A stretch of DNA of 6,948 bases. Source: Oscillospiraceae bacterium (GTDB taxonomy: Bacteria > Bacillota > Clostridia > Oscillospirales > Acutalibacteraceae). The stretch is from positions 1 to 6,948 of the forward strand of contig JAISWM010000038.1 in the NCBI GenBank assembly GCA_031270785.1, read 5' to 3'. The notes below the pieces were generated by a model. The model was not told the DNA's origin and did not search any database. It was given only the letters and a program-made list of their open reading frames with translations. Made by a program: the position numbers and the translations under genes. Below, piece by piece: positions 1 to 5,449 of this stretch. Position 1 is the first letter of the stretch, and each line of letters begins with the position of its first letter.

Positions 1-62
1 GGAGTATTTTTATACGCCGTCGTCGATTTTGATTGCAATCTGTAAAATTTACGGACAGGTCT
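1..62 (-). mobile_element. MITE family M, copy A (one end only)
   Basis: This stretch matches one end of the 143-144 bp elements at 2995-3138 and 5269-5411, differing at a few positions in the first 15 bases. It ends in the shared terminus ACGGACAGGTCT. The other end lies outside the window, so the target duplication cannot be checked. The element stops 5 bp before the stop codon of the solute-binding lipoprotein. Orientation is given relative to the 5269-5411 copy, taken as plus. Confidence 0.85.
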
Positions 63-67
63 AGCAT

Positions 68-1582
68 TCACGTACCGCCTTTCCACGCTTTTATAGCATA
101 ATCAGATATTTTTTGATAATCATTATATGACCATATAGATTTAGGCAAATACTGGCTTATTATATTTTTAGCCAGGTGAGTTTCGCTCCACCCCGAGGGG
201 GTTCCGTAATAAACAGCGGGGATAACATGCCCGAAAGAAAGATATTCTATCATTGATTTGCTAAACGCGTTGTCTACTGTACTATTACTTTCTGTTGCGC
301 TGTAGGGAATATACTTAAATTCCTGCACAATATATTTATACGCCAGATTGGATGTCAGCATCCATACAAAGAAATTTTGAGCAAGAGTTTGTTCTCTTTC
401 TGAGGCCTTGGCATTTATCACATAATGAGACGGGGCGTAAATAGTTATAGACGAGTTTATTTTTTTATCCGTAAGATTTTTGTTTTTAATATCTTGCTCC
501 GAAATAGGGATTTTTATTGGAATAAAACAAGACCTGTTTGCCATTGACAAATTAAAAGCGGCTATTGCGTCATACGACGAATTTAGCGCTAACAGGAATA
601 AAGATTTACTGCTTACAAAATTTTTTATTGATTGATTGGTTGTATTTGAAAGATTATTTGCAAGCTCTTCACCTTTAGTAATAGTAGACGTACTTCCTGA
701 AATACTCGAAGTTACTAAATCTAACATCTCGGCAAACCTCATGAGGGGGTCCATTAATAAATCAACCTGCTCATTTGGTGCTACATTCGCTTCAGCTGCC
801 GAGCTAAATACCGATGCGAGCGCGGAGTTAGCCATATATGCTCCGATATATTTAGTATTGTCGGGGGAAAATGAAAATACGCCGTTTAATTTTTCTGACA
901 ATCCGCTTTTTTTATCCAGCAGTTTATAACTATTATCATTTAAATGAAATTCGTAAATTTGCCCGCTTGATATATATAGCTTGACAGCATTTACAAAACT
1001 TTCAAACTCATCATAACCGCATGTTTTAAGGTCGCTGAGTATTGCGCGGTATTTATCTCCCCCAAATAAAGACGATAGCATTTTAGGGTCAACTAAATAC
1101 CCAAAGCCTTCTACCGTACATGGAATACCAAAATTATCAACGGTATTTGAGCTTAATTTAAAGTGAGTCGGAATATTATTAGCCAGTTCTTTAAATTCCG
1201 TTTGCGTCGCGTTACTAAAGTCAAGTACGTTGCCTGATTCCCTCCATTTATTTAATTCTTCCATGCTGCTTATCATAAAGATAGTAGGAGGATTACCAGA
1301 CTGCATATATTTTTCCATAGCGCCGTCATTTTCTTCGTCATTTAAATCAATAGTAACGGCTTTTACTATAACACCGGTGCGGGACGTATATTCGTCGCAC
1401 ATTTTTTGAAAAGCTTCCTCAATACCGGGGTTAATGTTGTATATTGATATATCATATTCTTTTTCAGGTATAGTTTCTTTATTTTCCTCTTGCAAATCAT
1501 TTTTATTCCCACAAGAAGATAATAAAACAGATAATAAAACAGATACAAAAACATTTAAAATTTTATTTGTGTTTTTTTGCAT
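68..1582 (-). CDS. ABC-transporter-type solute-binding lipoprotein (family 1-like)
   Basis: Predicted 504-residue lipoprotein. The N-terminus has a short basic start (MQKNTNK), a hydrophobic core and a lipobox LSSC with Cys24 as the lipidation site. The mature protein looks like a family 1 extracellular solute-binding protein: an early strand, then GNPPTIFMIS (about residues 95-105) and GIPCTVEGFGYLVDPKML (about 150-168), the place where this family usually has a P...YYNkdlf hinge motif. It would sit on the outer face of the membrane and hand a solute, perhaps a sugar, to a permease. No permease or ATPase gene lies nearby. The frame is open to a TTG at 1645, but that start overlaps the -35 box and precedes the -10 box, so ATG 1582 is chosen; it has AAGGA about 10 nt upstream. 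The substrate cannot be told. It is somewhat longer than many relatives. Confidence 0.8.
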   Translation of the reverse strand: MQKNTNKILNVFVSVLLSVLLSSCGNKNDLQEENKETIPEKEYDISIYNINPGIEEAFQKMCDEYTSRTGVIVKAVTIDLNDEENDGAMEKYMQSGNPPTIFMISSMEELNKWRESGNVLDFSNATQTEFKELANNIPTHFKLSSNTVDNFGIPCTVEGFGYLVDPKMLSSLFGGDKYRAILSDLKTCGYDEFESFVNAVKLYISSGQIYEFHLNDNSYKLLDKKSGLSEKLNGVFSFSPDNTKYIGAYMANSALASVFSSAAEANVAPNEQVDLLMDPLMRFAEMLDLVTSSISGSTSTITKGEELANNLSNTTNQSIKNFVSSKSLFLLALNSSYDAIAAFNLSMANRSCFIPIKIPISEQDIKNKNLTDKKINSSITIYAPSHYVINAKASEREQTLAQNFFVWMLTSNLAYKYIVQEFKYIPYSATESNSTVDNAFSKSMIEYLSFGHVIPAVYYGTPSGWSETHLAKNIISQYLPKSIWSYNDYQKISDYAIKAWKGGT

Positions 1583-1616
1583 AATTATAACATCCTTAAA
1601 ATATTTAATTTTATCA

Positions 1617-1645
1617 ATTATACAATTATGCTTGATAAAAATCAA
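1617..1645 (-). promoter_or_regulatory. Sigma-A promoter of the solute-binding lipoprotein gene
   Basis: On the minus strand, TTGATT (1640-1645) and TATAAT (1617-1622) are separated by exactly 17 bp, about 35 nt upstream of the chosen ATG. An A/T tract (about 1657-1680) lies upstream and could act as an UP element. A 7-bp inverted repeat, AATATAT-GCTGCT-ATATATT (1644-1663), abuts the -35 box and could be an operator, though in such AT-rich DNA it may be chance. Confidence 0.7.
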
Positions 1646-1778
1646 TATATGCTGCTATATATTTTTTATTTTTTGGGTATTTATGCAAAAATATAAATTT
1701 TGTTTTGGCGTTTTACCCCTGCAAACCCGCAAAGATATAGCCGTTTCTAATTAAAAATCTGATGTTTATTGGAGTTAC

Positions 1779-1801
1779 TTTCCCCGCCTGTGGCGGGGAA
1801 A
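1779..1801. repeat. GC-rich palindrome, family P2 type
   Basis: TTTCCCCGCC-TGT-GGCGGGGAAA is a perfect 10-bp-arm inverted repeat. It is followed by AAGTTTCAATTATTTTTGGTTG, a tail that also follows the palindrome at 3426-3460. The upstream bases, TATAGCCGTTTCTAATTAAAAATCTGATG (from 1734), resemble the start of the P3 element at 2223. The stretch is therefore a composite of two repeat families. Confidence 0.7.
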
Positions 1802-1818
1802 AAGTTTCAATTATTTTT

Positions 1819-1873
1819 GGTTGTGGGTCAAATTAGTTGGTAACATCTTCCCCCCGCCATAGGCAGGGAGGAA
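1819..1873 (+). repeat. P1 palindromic element, left half
   Basis: It begins GGTTGTGGGTCAAATTAG and runs into an imperfect CCCCCCGCC-ATA-GGCAGGGAGG palindrome, matching the first half of the full P1 copy at 2038-2127. The right half is missing and is replaced by a P3-like sequence from about 1881, so this copy is truncated or overwritten. Confidence 0.65.
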
Positions 1874-1880
1874 ACGTAAA

Positions 1881-1955
1881 TATAGCCGCTGCACTTGAAA
1901 AAAGTCTAAATTTTAGCAATCATCGCCCCACCGGCAGGTGGGGCGATGGCTGTTA
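1881..1955 (+). repeat. P3-variant element with 12-bp-arm palindrome
   Basis: It starts TATAGCCGCTGCACTTGAAAA, like the P3 start TATAGCTGTTTCATTTGAAAA, and ends near GATGGCTGTTAC. Its core is a perfect inverted repeat, CATCGCCCCACC-GGCA-GGTGGGGCGATG (1921-1948). A rearranged relative lies at about 6671-6757 in the opposite orientation. Confidence 0.6.
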
Positions 1956-1960
1956 CTTTG

Positions 1961-2014
1961 GGTTGTGGGCCAAATTGGCTGGTAATATTCCCCCCCAGCC
2001 TTTGGCGGGGGGGA
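1961..2014 (+). repeat. P1 palindromic element, left half
   Basis: GGTTGTGGGCCAAATTGG followed by CCCCCCCAGCC-TTT-GGCGGGGGGG matches the left half and core of P1. Its right side (AAAAGAAAAAGTTTTAATATTTTTGG) instead matches the P2 tail, so this copy is chimeric. It directly abuts the full P1 copy that starts at 2038. Confidence 0.6.
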
Positions 2015-2037
2015 AAAGAAAAAGTTTTAATATTTTT

Positions 2038-2127
2038 GGTGATGGGTCAAATTATTTGATAATATCTTTCCCCCCGCCCGAGGCGGGGGGGGAAAAGAAG
2101 GGATTTCAACTATTTTGAGACACAACC
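2038..2127 (+). mobile_element. P1 palindromic MITE-like element, full copy (90 bp)
   Basis: The left end GGTGATGGGTCAAATTA and the inverse of the right end, GGTTGTGTCTCAAAATAG, form imperfect terminal inverted repeats. The inner core is CTTTCCCCCCGCC-CGA-GGCGGGGGGGG, then AAGAAGGGATTTCAACTATTTTGAGACACAACC in two parts. The same order of blocks recurs at 3330-3418, 4158-4242, 4981-5062 and, inverted, at 6586-6671. It encodes no protein. No convincing target duplication is visible for this copy. The gap from 2128 to 2222 holds two small hairpins and nothing else recognised. Confidence 0.7.
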
Positions 2128-2222
2128 AGATTTTGACTATATCAGGCAAGTTGTGGCTGTAACCGATTTGCAGAAAATCGACTTTGGGCCAAGTACACAG
2201 GGGTTGCTGTCAAACCCCATAC

Positions 2223-2338
2223 TATAGCTGTTTCATTTGAAAAGTATCTGATTTTTATAACTTTCTCCCGGCCGACGGCCGGGAGAAAGTACACAGAAAA
2301 TTTACTTTTGAGGGCTGTTTTAAATCATAACAGCCATA
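2223..2338 (+). mobile_element. P3 palindromic MITE-like element, copy 1 (116 bp)
   Basis: It is bounded by TATAGCTGTT and its near inverse AACAGCCATA. The core is a perfect 14-bp-arm hairpin, ACTTTCTCCCGGCC-GAC-GGCCGGGAGAAAGT (2260-2290). The whole 116 bp is repeated in the opposite orientation at 5586-5702. Both ends fall at TA dinucleotides, which would suit a TA-targeting (IS630/mariner-like) mechanism, but that is inference. Confidence 0.75.
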
Positions 2339-2391
2339 TTGTTATCCCCGTTATTATTCTTAACTACTAACAGTGGGGTCAAAAGTGGTGT

Positions 2392-2991
2392 TCATGCCCC
2401 AGCTGCCGCAGCTCTAGCTTCAACAACTCTGGTTGCTACATTGTCCAACAATTCTTTGAGTTCGTCCATTCCGGCGTCCGTTTTAGCACTTACAGAGCAA
2501 AATCCCATATTAAGCCTTTTCGCTTCCTTTTCAATGCGTGCCGCGTTTTGCACCTTCAACATCTGGTTTAGTTGCCACTAAACAACACGTTGCGCCTGAA
2601 TTGCAATGTTCTTGGCAATTTTCCACCACATTTCAATACGCTCTATACTATCCCCATTAGTACTATCAACGACAATGACCGCTACGTCCTTGCCACTACA
2701 AGATTCCAGGGCTAAACCACGATACTTTTCTTGACCGCTGACATCACAAAGGTTAAGCCAATGCTTAAAGTATGTAAAGTTTAAAAACACACTGACACTT
2801 TTCGTGGTAGGAATAATGATATTTCTAAAATCCTTAATCTGCAATACATAAAATATTGCTGTTTTTCCCGCTTTTGAATCTCCCAAAAGTATCGCTTTGA
2901 CCACATCACCAGGCGCAGCAGAAACATTAATTAAATTTGAAAACACAAAAGCAAACGCGCAAATCGGTGCCATAAATTTTTTAAAATTCAT
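2392..2991 (-). pseudogene. Signal-peptide-bearing Ras/Rab-like small GTPase, broken by two frameshifts
   Basis: Starting at ATG 2991, the frame encodes a signal peptide (MNFKKFMAPICAFAFVF..., likely cut after VSA at residue 25) followed directly by a Ras-superfamily G domain. G1 is GDSKAGKT (37-44), the switch I Thr lies in PTT (61-63), and G3 is DVSGQE (83-88). The frame then hits TAG at 2578-2580. Adding one T in the TTTA run (2579-2582) opens LVATKPD (G4). Removing one A from the AAAA run (2546-2549) joins it to a frame carrying CSVSAKTDAG (G5) and a final helix, ending at TGA 2392. The repaired protein has 199 residues, right for a small GTPase plus signal peptide. Both shifts are single bases in homopolymer runs, so sequencing error remains possible. 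A MITE between its ribosome-binding site and start codon argues for true decay. An exported GTPase is odd, since GTP is absent outside the cytoplasm; a host-directed effector is one explanation. Confidence 0.8.
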
Positions 2992-2994
2992 AAT

Positions 2995-3138
2995 AGACCT
3001 GTCCGTAAATCTCACAGAGCGCAAACTATCGAAAAAATGCATCACTTAAAAAATGGCTTTGCATCAAAATTTCCTTGGAGTATCTTCATACGCCGTCGTC
3101 GATTTTGATTGCAATCTGTAAAATTTACGGACAGGTCT
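2995..3138 (-). mobile_element. MITE family M, copy B (144 bp, 3-bp target duplication)
   Basis: Both ends carry AGACCTGTCCGTAAA in inverted orientation, and the similarity runs for 24 bp with two mismatches. The element is flanked by AAT on both sides (2992-2994 and 3139-3141). It is nearly identical to the inverted copy at 5269-5411. It has no meaningful ORF and is too short for a transposase, so it must be moved in trans. A 3-bp A(A/T)T duplication would fit some IS5-family subgroups, but the parent element cannot be named from this window. It sits directly before the GTPase ATG. Confidence 0.9.
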
Positions 3139-3148
3139 AATGTCTGTG

Positions 3149-3206
3149 CTCCTTCGTTTTTAATTTTTTGTAATTTAACTTTAACATGTTTTCTATGCCT
3201 TGTCAA
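3149..3206 (-). promoter_or_regulatory. Promoter and displaced ribosome-binding site of the GTPase gene
   Basis: On the minus strand, TTGACA (3201-3206), a 17-bp spacer and TAAAGT (3178-3183) form a good sigma-A promoter. Further along lies GAAGGAG (3149-3155). With the MITE and one AAT removed, GAAGGAG would sit 10 nt before ATG 2991. At present the MITE places it about 155 nt away, leaving only a poor ACAGG close to the start. The 3207-3300 stretch upstream holds nothing else recognisable. Confidence 0.7.
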
Positions 3207-3300
3207 GCAAATAAGCAAAATTTTAAAAAACATTTTTGTGTTATAGTTATTTCTTTTAAAAAGATCCACGCAAGTATAGTAAAAATCTTTTTTAAACAGT

Positions 3301-3460
3301 GACATTTTTGCTTTTTCCCCCGCCCATGGGGTAGTGGGTCAAATTAATTGATAATATCTTTCACCCCCGCCATAGGCGGGGGTGAAAGAAGGAAATTCAA
3401 CTATTTTGAGACACGACCCGCCCATGGCGGGGGAAAAAGCAAAAGTTCCAATTATTTTTG
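3301..3460 (+). repeat. P2 palindromic element split by a P1 insertion
   Basis: The two halves GACATTTTTGCTTTTTCCCC...(3301-3329) and CATGGCGGGGGAAAAAGC...(3423-3460) rejoin when the P1 element between them is removed. The restored hairpin has perfect 19-bp arms, TTTTGCTTTTTCCCCCGCC (3306-3324) and its inverse (3426-3444), around the loop CAT. Related P2 sequence occurs at 1779-1820 and 6763-6803. Confidence 0.75.
3330..3418 (+). mobile_element. P1 element nested in P2, with 9-bp direct repeat
   Basis: This is a full P1 copy: GGTAGTGGGTCAAATTA, then the perfect 13-bp-arm hairpin TTTCACCCCCGCC-ATA-GGCGGGGGTGAAA (3359-3387), then a right end finishing TTTTGAGACACGACC. CGCCCATGG lies immediately before it (3321-3329) and again immediately after it (3419-3427). 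The exact ends are ambiguous by a base or two, so the target duplication is 7-9 bp. Confidence 0.8.
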
Positions 3461-3483
3461 GTTGTAGGCCAAATAAAATTTTT

Positions 3484-4068
3484 CTACCCATTTTTCAAAA
3501 TAATTTCCCCATAAGTATCAACATTACCATTTAGTCCCAATGCATTTGCTTCGTCTGTGTCTATATGCATAGCGAGCTCAAATTTATCACTTATCCTTAT
3601 AATGACGTCATCCAATATTCCGCTTCTATCAGTACTATCTATTTTTACGCGTACTATTTGGCCGTCTGTAAATAAGTGTTCTTTGACCTCGTTTAAAGGC
3701 ACGTGTATATGTCTCTTAGCCGCTATTACTCCCTCTTTTAATGCATACTTGCCGTTTGGACCTATAATTTCACATCCGGCGGTACGATATAGATCTCCGG
3801 ATTCTCTTATCGGGGCGGATATACCAATTTTTCTTGCGTCAGTTAAAGAAATTTCAACCTGCGTTTTACTTCTTAAAGGGCCAAGTACCGACACACCTTT
3901 GATTGACCCTTTTAAACCTACTATCTCAACTTTTTCCGCGCATACAAATTGTTCCGGCTGGGAAAGATACCTCTTGGGAGTTAAATTATAATTATCCCCA
4001 AACAACACTTTTATAGAGTCTTTAGATAAATGTACATGCCTAGCCGATGTTTCAACTAATACTTTCAA
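3484..4068 (-). CDS. pduL: Phosphate acyltransferase PduL (phosphotransacylase)
   Basis: This 194-residue PduL-family (PTAC) enzyme interconverts acyl-CoA and acyl-phosphate, and with acetate or propionate kinase would allow ATP synthesis from acyl-CoA. The family's metal-binding histidines are visible: ARHVHLS (His11, His13), AAKRHIHVP (His120, His122) and AMHIDTDEANA (His168). Conserved GPLRSKTQVEISLTDARKIG (63-82) and IRESGD (87-92) are also present. There is no long N-terminal extension of the kind that targets microcompartments, and no shell gene is in view, so a cytosolic role in acetate metabolism is likely. The start is TTG: an in-frame TAA lies three codons upstream, and conserved VETSARHVH begins five residues in. 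AAGGG lies 12 nt upstream. No strong promoter is seen; a weak TTTAGA-17-TAAAAA candidate has its -10 at 4098-4103. Confidence 0.92.
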   Translation of the reverse strand: MKVLVETSARHVHLSKDSIKVLFGDNYNLTPKRYLSQPEQFVCAEKVEIVGLKGSIKGVSVLGPLRSKTQVEISLTDARKIGISAPIRESGDLYRTAGCEIIGPNGKYALKEGVIAAKRHIHVPLNEVKEHLFTDGQIVRVKIDSTDRSGILDDVIIRISDKFELAMHIDTDEANALGLNGNVDTYGEIILKNG

Positions 4069-4131
4069 TTTAATTTACCGCCCTTAATAAAATTAATTTT
4101 TTATGTACAATTTTAAAATGTCTAAATTTCG

Positions 4132-4154
4132 GTATAGCTGTTTCACTTGAAAAA
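4132..4154 (+). repeat. P3 element fragment
   Basis: TATAGCTGTTTCACTTGAAA matches the first 20 bases of the P3 copy at 2223 with one difference. The rest of P3 is absent. Three bases further on, a P1 element begins, so the fragment was probably cut by that later insertion or by deletion. Confidence 0.6.
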
Positions 4155-4157
4155 AAC

Positions 4158-4242
4158 GGTGGTGGGTCAATTAGCTAATAACACTTTTCACCCCCGCCTA
4201 TGGCGGGGGGGAAAGAAGGAATTTCAACCATTTTGCATGGCC
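4158..4242 (+). repeat. P1 palindromic element overlapping the 3' end of the adjacent gene
   Basis: GGTGGTGGGTCAATTAGC, the core CACCCCCGCC-TAT-GGCGGGGGGG and the tail AAGAAGGAATTTCAACCATTTTG follow the P1 block order. The right end is altered (CATGGCC rather than AGACACGACC). It overlaps the last codons and stop (4224-4226) of the 207-residue protein gene. No clean target duplication is seen, and the right boundary is uncertain by several bases because CATGGCCGCTG also resembles a P3-variant end. Confidence 0.65.
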
Positions 4243-4847
4243 GCTGTTATCTGGTCTGCAAATGCAGTTGCACCTTGGTTTGCTATTTCCGGAGGCTGCC
4301 CTTCTTCCATCAAATATACACATCTGTTTATGTAGAAATTTATCCAGTCCGAAGTACGTTCGCGCGCTACAGTAATCTCAAATATGTCAGCAAACGCAGC
4401 TGCTGTTTCCTCAGGAAATTCTGATGCTTTCATTATTGCATATCCCCGTGACCAGTTAAACGTTTTTTCCATTGCTCTTGCGTTTGCGTGTGCCTCTGAA
4501 TATCTGTTTGCATAGTCGCGCATAGATGTGATTGCCTGGTCATGCGGTTTTTCCCTGCCTCTTGCGGCAGCGTATACGGCTGAACATCTGTTTACATAGC
4601 CGTCCACAAATAGGAATGCTTGGTCAAGCGTTTGCCCATTTATTTTTGAAAGTGCACCTAAAAGTGAGTCAACAAGTGTATCTGCAAAGTTTTCCACATC
4701 TTGTTGGCTATAATATCCTAAGCCCATCACGCCATGATATATACTAAACCATAGATCAATATCTCTACGTGCTGAAACTCCAAAAATGGATAAACTACTA
4801 AACAATACGGCACAACTAATAAAAATTTTTAATTTATTTTTTTTCAT
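4224..4847 (-). CDS. Exported protein of unknown function with short helical repeats
   Basis: I do not recognise this 207-residue protein. The N-terminus is a clear Sec signal peptide: MKKNKLK, a hydrophobic core and a likely cut after GVSA (residue 26). The mature part is predicted to be mostly helical. Residues 84-111 and 112-139 align as a 28-residue tandem repeat of the form Y-x-N-R-x-S-x3-A-x-A-R-x2-E-K. A third YINRC occurs at 172-176, and FAD motifs recur at 54, 152 and 196. Cys88 and Cys176 occupy the same place in two YxNRC motifs and could form a disulfide. The start at ATG 4847 is well supported: AAGGGGA lies 7 nt upstream and a consensus promoter before it. The final residues (AMQNG) and the stop come from a P1 repeat, so the original C-terminus may have been longer. 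Its signal peptide is similar in style to that of the broken GTPase. Confidence 0.75.
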   Translation of the reverse strand: MKKNKLKIFISCAVLFSSLSIFGVSARRDIDLWFSIYHGVMGLGYYSQQDVENFADTLVDSLLGALSKINGQTLDQAFLFVDGYVNRCSAVYAAARGREKPHDQAITSMRDYANRYSEAHANARAMEKTFNWSRGYAIMKASEFPEETAAAFADIFEITVARERTSDWINFYINRCVYLMEEGQPPEIANQGATAFADQITAAMQNG

Positions 4848-4888
4848 AATTTTTCCCCTTAATTTAATTTATGATCGATTACCACAAC

Positions 4889-4917
4889 ATTATAATATTA
4901 AATCAATTAAATGTCAA
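4889..4917 (-). promoter_or_regulatory. Consensus sigma-A promoter of the exported 207-residue protein gene
   Basis: On the minus strand, TTGACA (4912-4917), a 17-bp spacer and TATAAT (4889-4894) match the consensus at every position. The predicted transcript starts near 4882, giving a leader of about 35 nt with AAGGGGA before the ATG. Strong, probably constitutive expression is implied. Confidence 0.85.
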
Positions 4918-4980
4918 TATATTTTTTTGAAAATTAATAGGCCTGTTCTAAAGTAGTAATTCGTAATGGTAAATATTTGA

Positions 4981-5062
4981 TTATGATCTAAATCAGTTGA
5001 TAATACCTTTCACCCCGCCTTCGGCGGAGGGAGAAGAAGGAATTTTAACTATTGACATGACC
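4981..5062 (+). repeat. P1 palindromic element, degenerate copy
   Basis: It contains TGATCTAAATCAGTTGATAA, the core CACCCCGCC-TTC-GGCGGAGGG and AAGAAGGAATTTTAACTATTGACATGACC in the usual P1 order, with several mismatches and a shortened right end. It ends about 20 bp before the -35 box of the small RNA promoter. Confidence 0.6.
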
Positions 5063-5084
5063 AAATTCCGAAGTAATTTATGTA

Positions 5085-5113
5085 TTGACAAAAACATTTT
5101 TTAGATTTAAAAT
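5085..5113 (+). promoter_or_regulatory. Sigma-A promoter of the putative antitoxin RNA
   Basis: TTGACA (5085-5090), a 17-bp spacer and TAAAAT (5108-5113). The base 7 nt past the -10 box is G5120, the first base of GTAGTAGGAGTT. No start codon with a usable ORF follows, so the product is predicted to be a non-coding RNA. Confidence 0.8.
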
Positions 5114-5119
5114 AGAAAA

Positions 5120-5227
5120 GTAGTAGGAGTTAAACCGTTTAAAGAACGGTTTGCCCCCAAGGAATTAAGTTAAAAAATAACCGTTTTCACTTTGGGAAGT
5201 AGAGAAACGGTTATTTCATTTTTTTAT
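5120..5227 (+). ncRNA. Putative type I antitoxin RNA (about 108 nt)
   Basis: The RNA would start GUAGUAGGAGUU and fold a perfect 8-bp hairpin, AAACCGUU-UAAAG-AACGGUUU (5132-5152). It then has an exposed GCCCCCAAGG, and ends in a strong terminator hairpin followed by CAUUUUUUU. It contains no ATG. Its 3' half is complementary to the end of the toxin-like ORF and to the terminator of the opposing transcript. Its GCCCCCA could also pair with UGGGGGU at the ribosome-binding site of that ORF. This matches the known design of convergent type I systems such as Fst/par and txpA/ratA. The family is not one I can name, and neither transcription nor function is shown by sequence alone. Confidence 0.65.
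5175..5216. terminator. Bidirectional Rho-independent terminator
   Basis: The arms AAATAACCGTTT (5175-5186) and AAACGGTTATTT (5205-5216) are perfect 12-bp complements. On the plus strand they are followed by CATTTTTTT, and on the minus strand the stem runs into TTTTTTAA. It would end both the small RNA and the toxin mRNA. The toxin stop codon (5211-5213, minus) lies inside the stem. Confidence 0.85.
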
Positions 5228-5449
5228 ATGCTGAATCTAAAATTAGATAAATTATTAATAAATAGATTAGACCTGTCCGTAAATTTTACAGATTGCAATC
5301 AAAATCGACGACGGCGTATGAAGATACTCCAAGGAGATTTTGATGCAAAGCCATTTTTTAAGTGATGCATTTTTCGGTAGTTTGCGCTCTGTGAGATTTA
5401 CGGACAGGTCCATTAGAAAAAATCCAACCAATACCAATAAATCAAGCAT
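5211..5449 (-). pseudogene. Small hydrophobic type I toxin-like ORF, split by a MITE
   Basis: The minus strand has GGGGGTGG 5 nt before ATG 5449, then twelve codons for MLDLLVLVGFFL, then the M element. Removing the element (5269-5411) and one ATT copy joins the frame seamlessly to eighteen more codons, IYLLIIYLILDSAYKKMK, and a TAA at 5211-5213. The coding bases are 5449-5412 joined to 5265-5211. The restored 30-residue peptide is one membrane helix with a short Lys-rich tail, the shape of Fst-, TxpA- and BsrG-like toxins. An ATG at 5464 would add MGVDN. As it stands, the frame reads through the element and stops at its far edge, giving about 60-65 residues with an unrelated polar C-terminus, presumably inactive. 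The original protein family is not recognised. Confidence 0.75.
5269..5411 (+). mobile_element. MITE family M, copy C (143 bp, 3-bp target duplication)
   Basis: The inverted ends are AGACCTGTCCGTAAA at the left and its inverse, ending GGTCC, at the right. ATT flanks both sides (5266-5268 and 5412-5414). It is nearly identical to 2995-3138 but lies in the opposite orientation. It interrupts the toxin-like ORF after codon 12. Confidence 0.9.

Noticed and set aside
636..929. Plus-strand ORF opposite the solute-binding protein gene
   Set aside because: It is a frame shadow of the well-supported minus-strand gene, with no start signals.
1645..1645. Upstream TTG start for the solute-binding lipoprotein
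   Set aside because: It overlaps the -35 box and lies before the -10 box, and it would put 21 residues ahead of a proper lipoprotein signal peptide.
1837..2118. Plus-strand 93-residue ORF
   Set aside because: It lies entirely within GC-rich palindromic repeats and has no ribosome-binding site.
3042..3305. Minus-strand 87-residue ORF
   Set aside because: It contains the GTPase promoter and ribosome-binding site and ends inside the MITE; its composition is not protein-like.
3557..3991. Plus-strand 144-residue ORF
   Set aside because: It is an antisense shadow of pduL, whose conserved motifs are unmistakable.
3484..4068. PduL as evidence of a bacterial microcompartment
   Set aside because: There is no encapsulation-type N-terminal extension and no shell or aldehyde dehydrogenase gene in the window.
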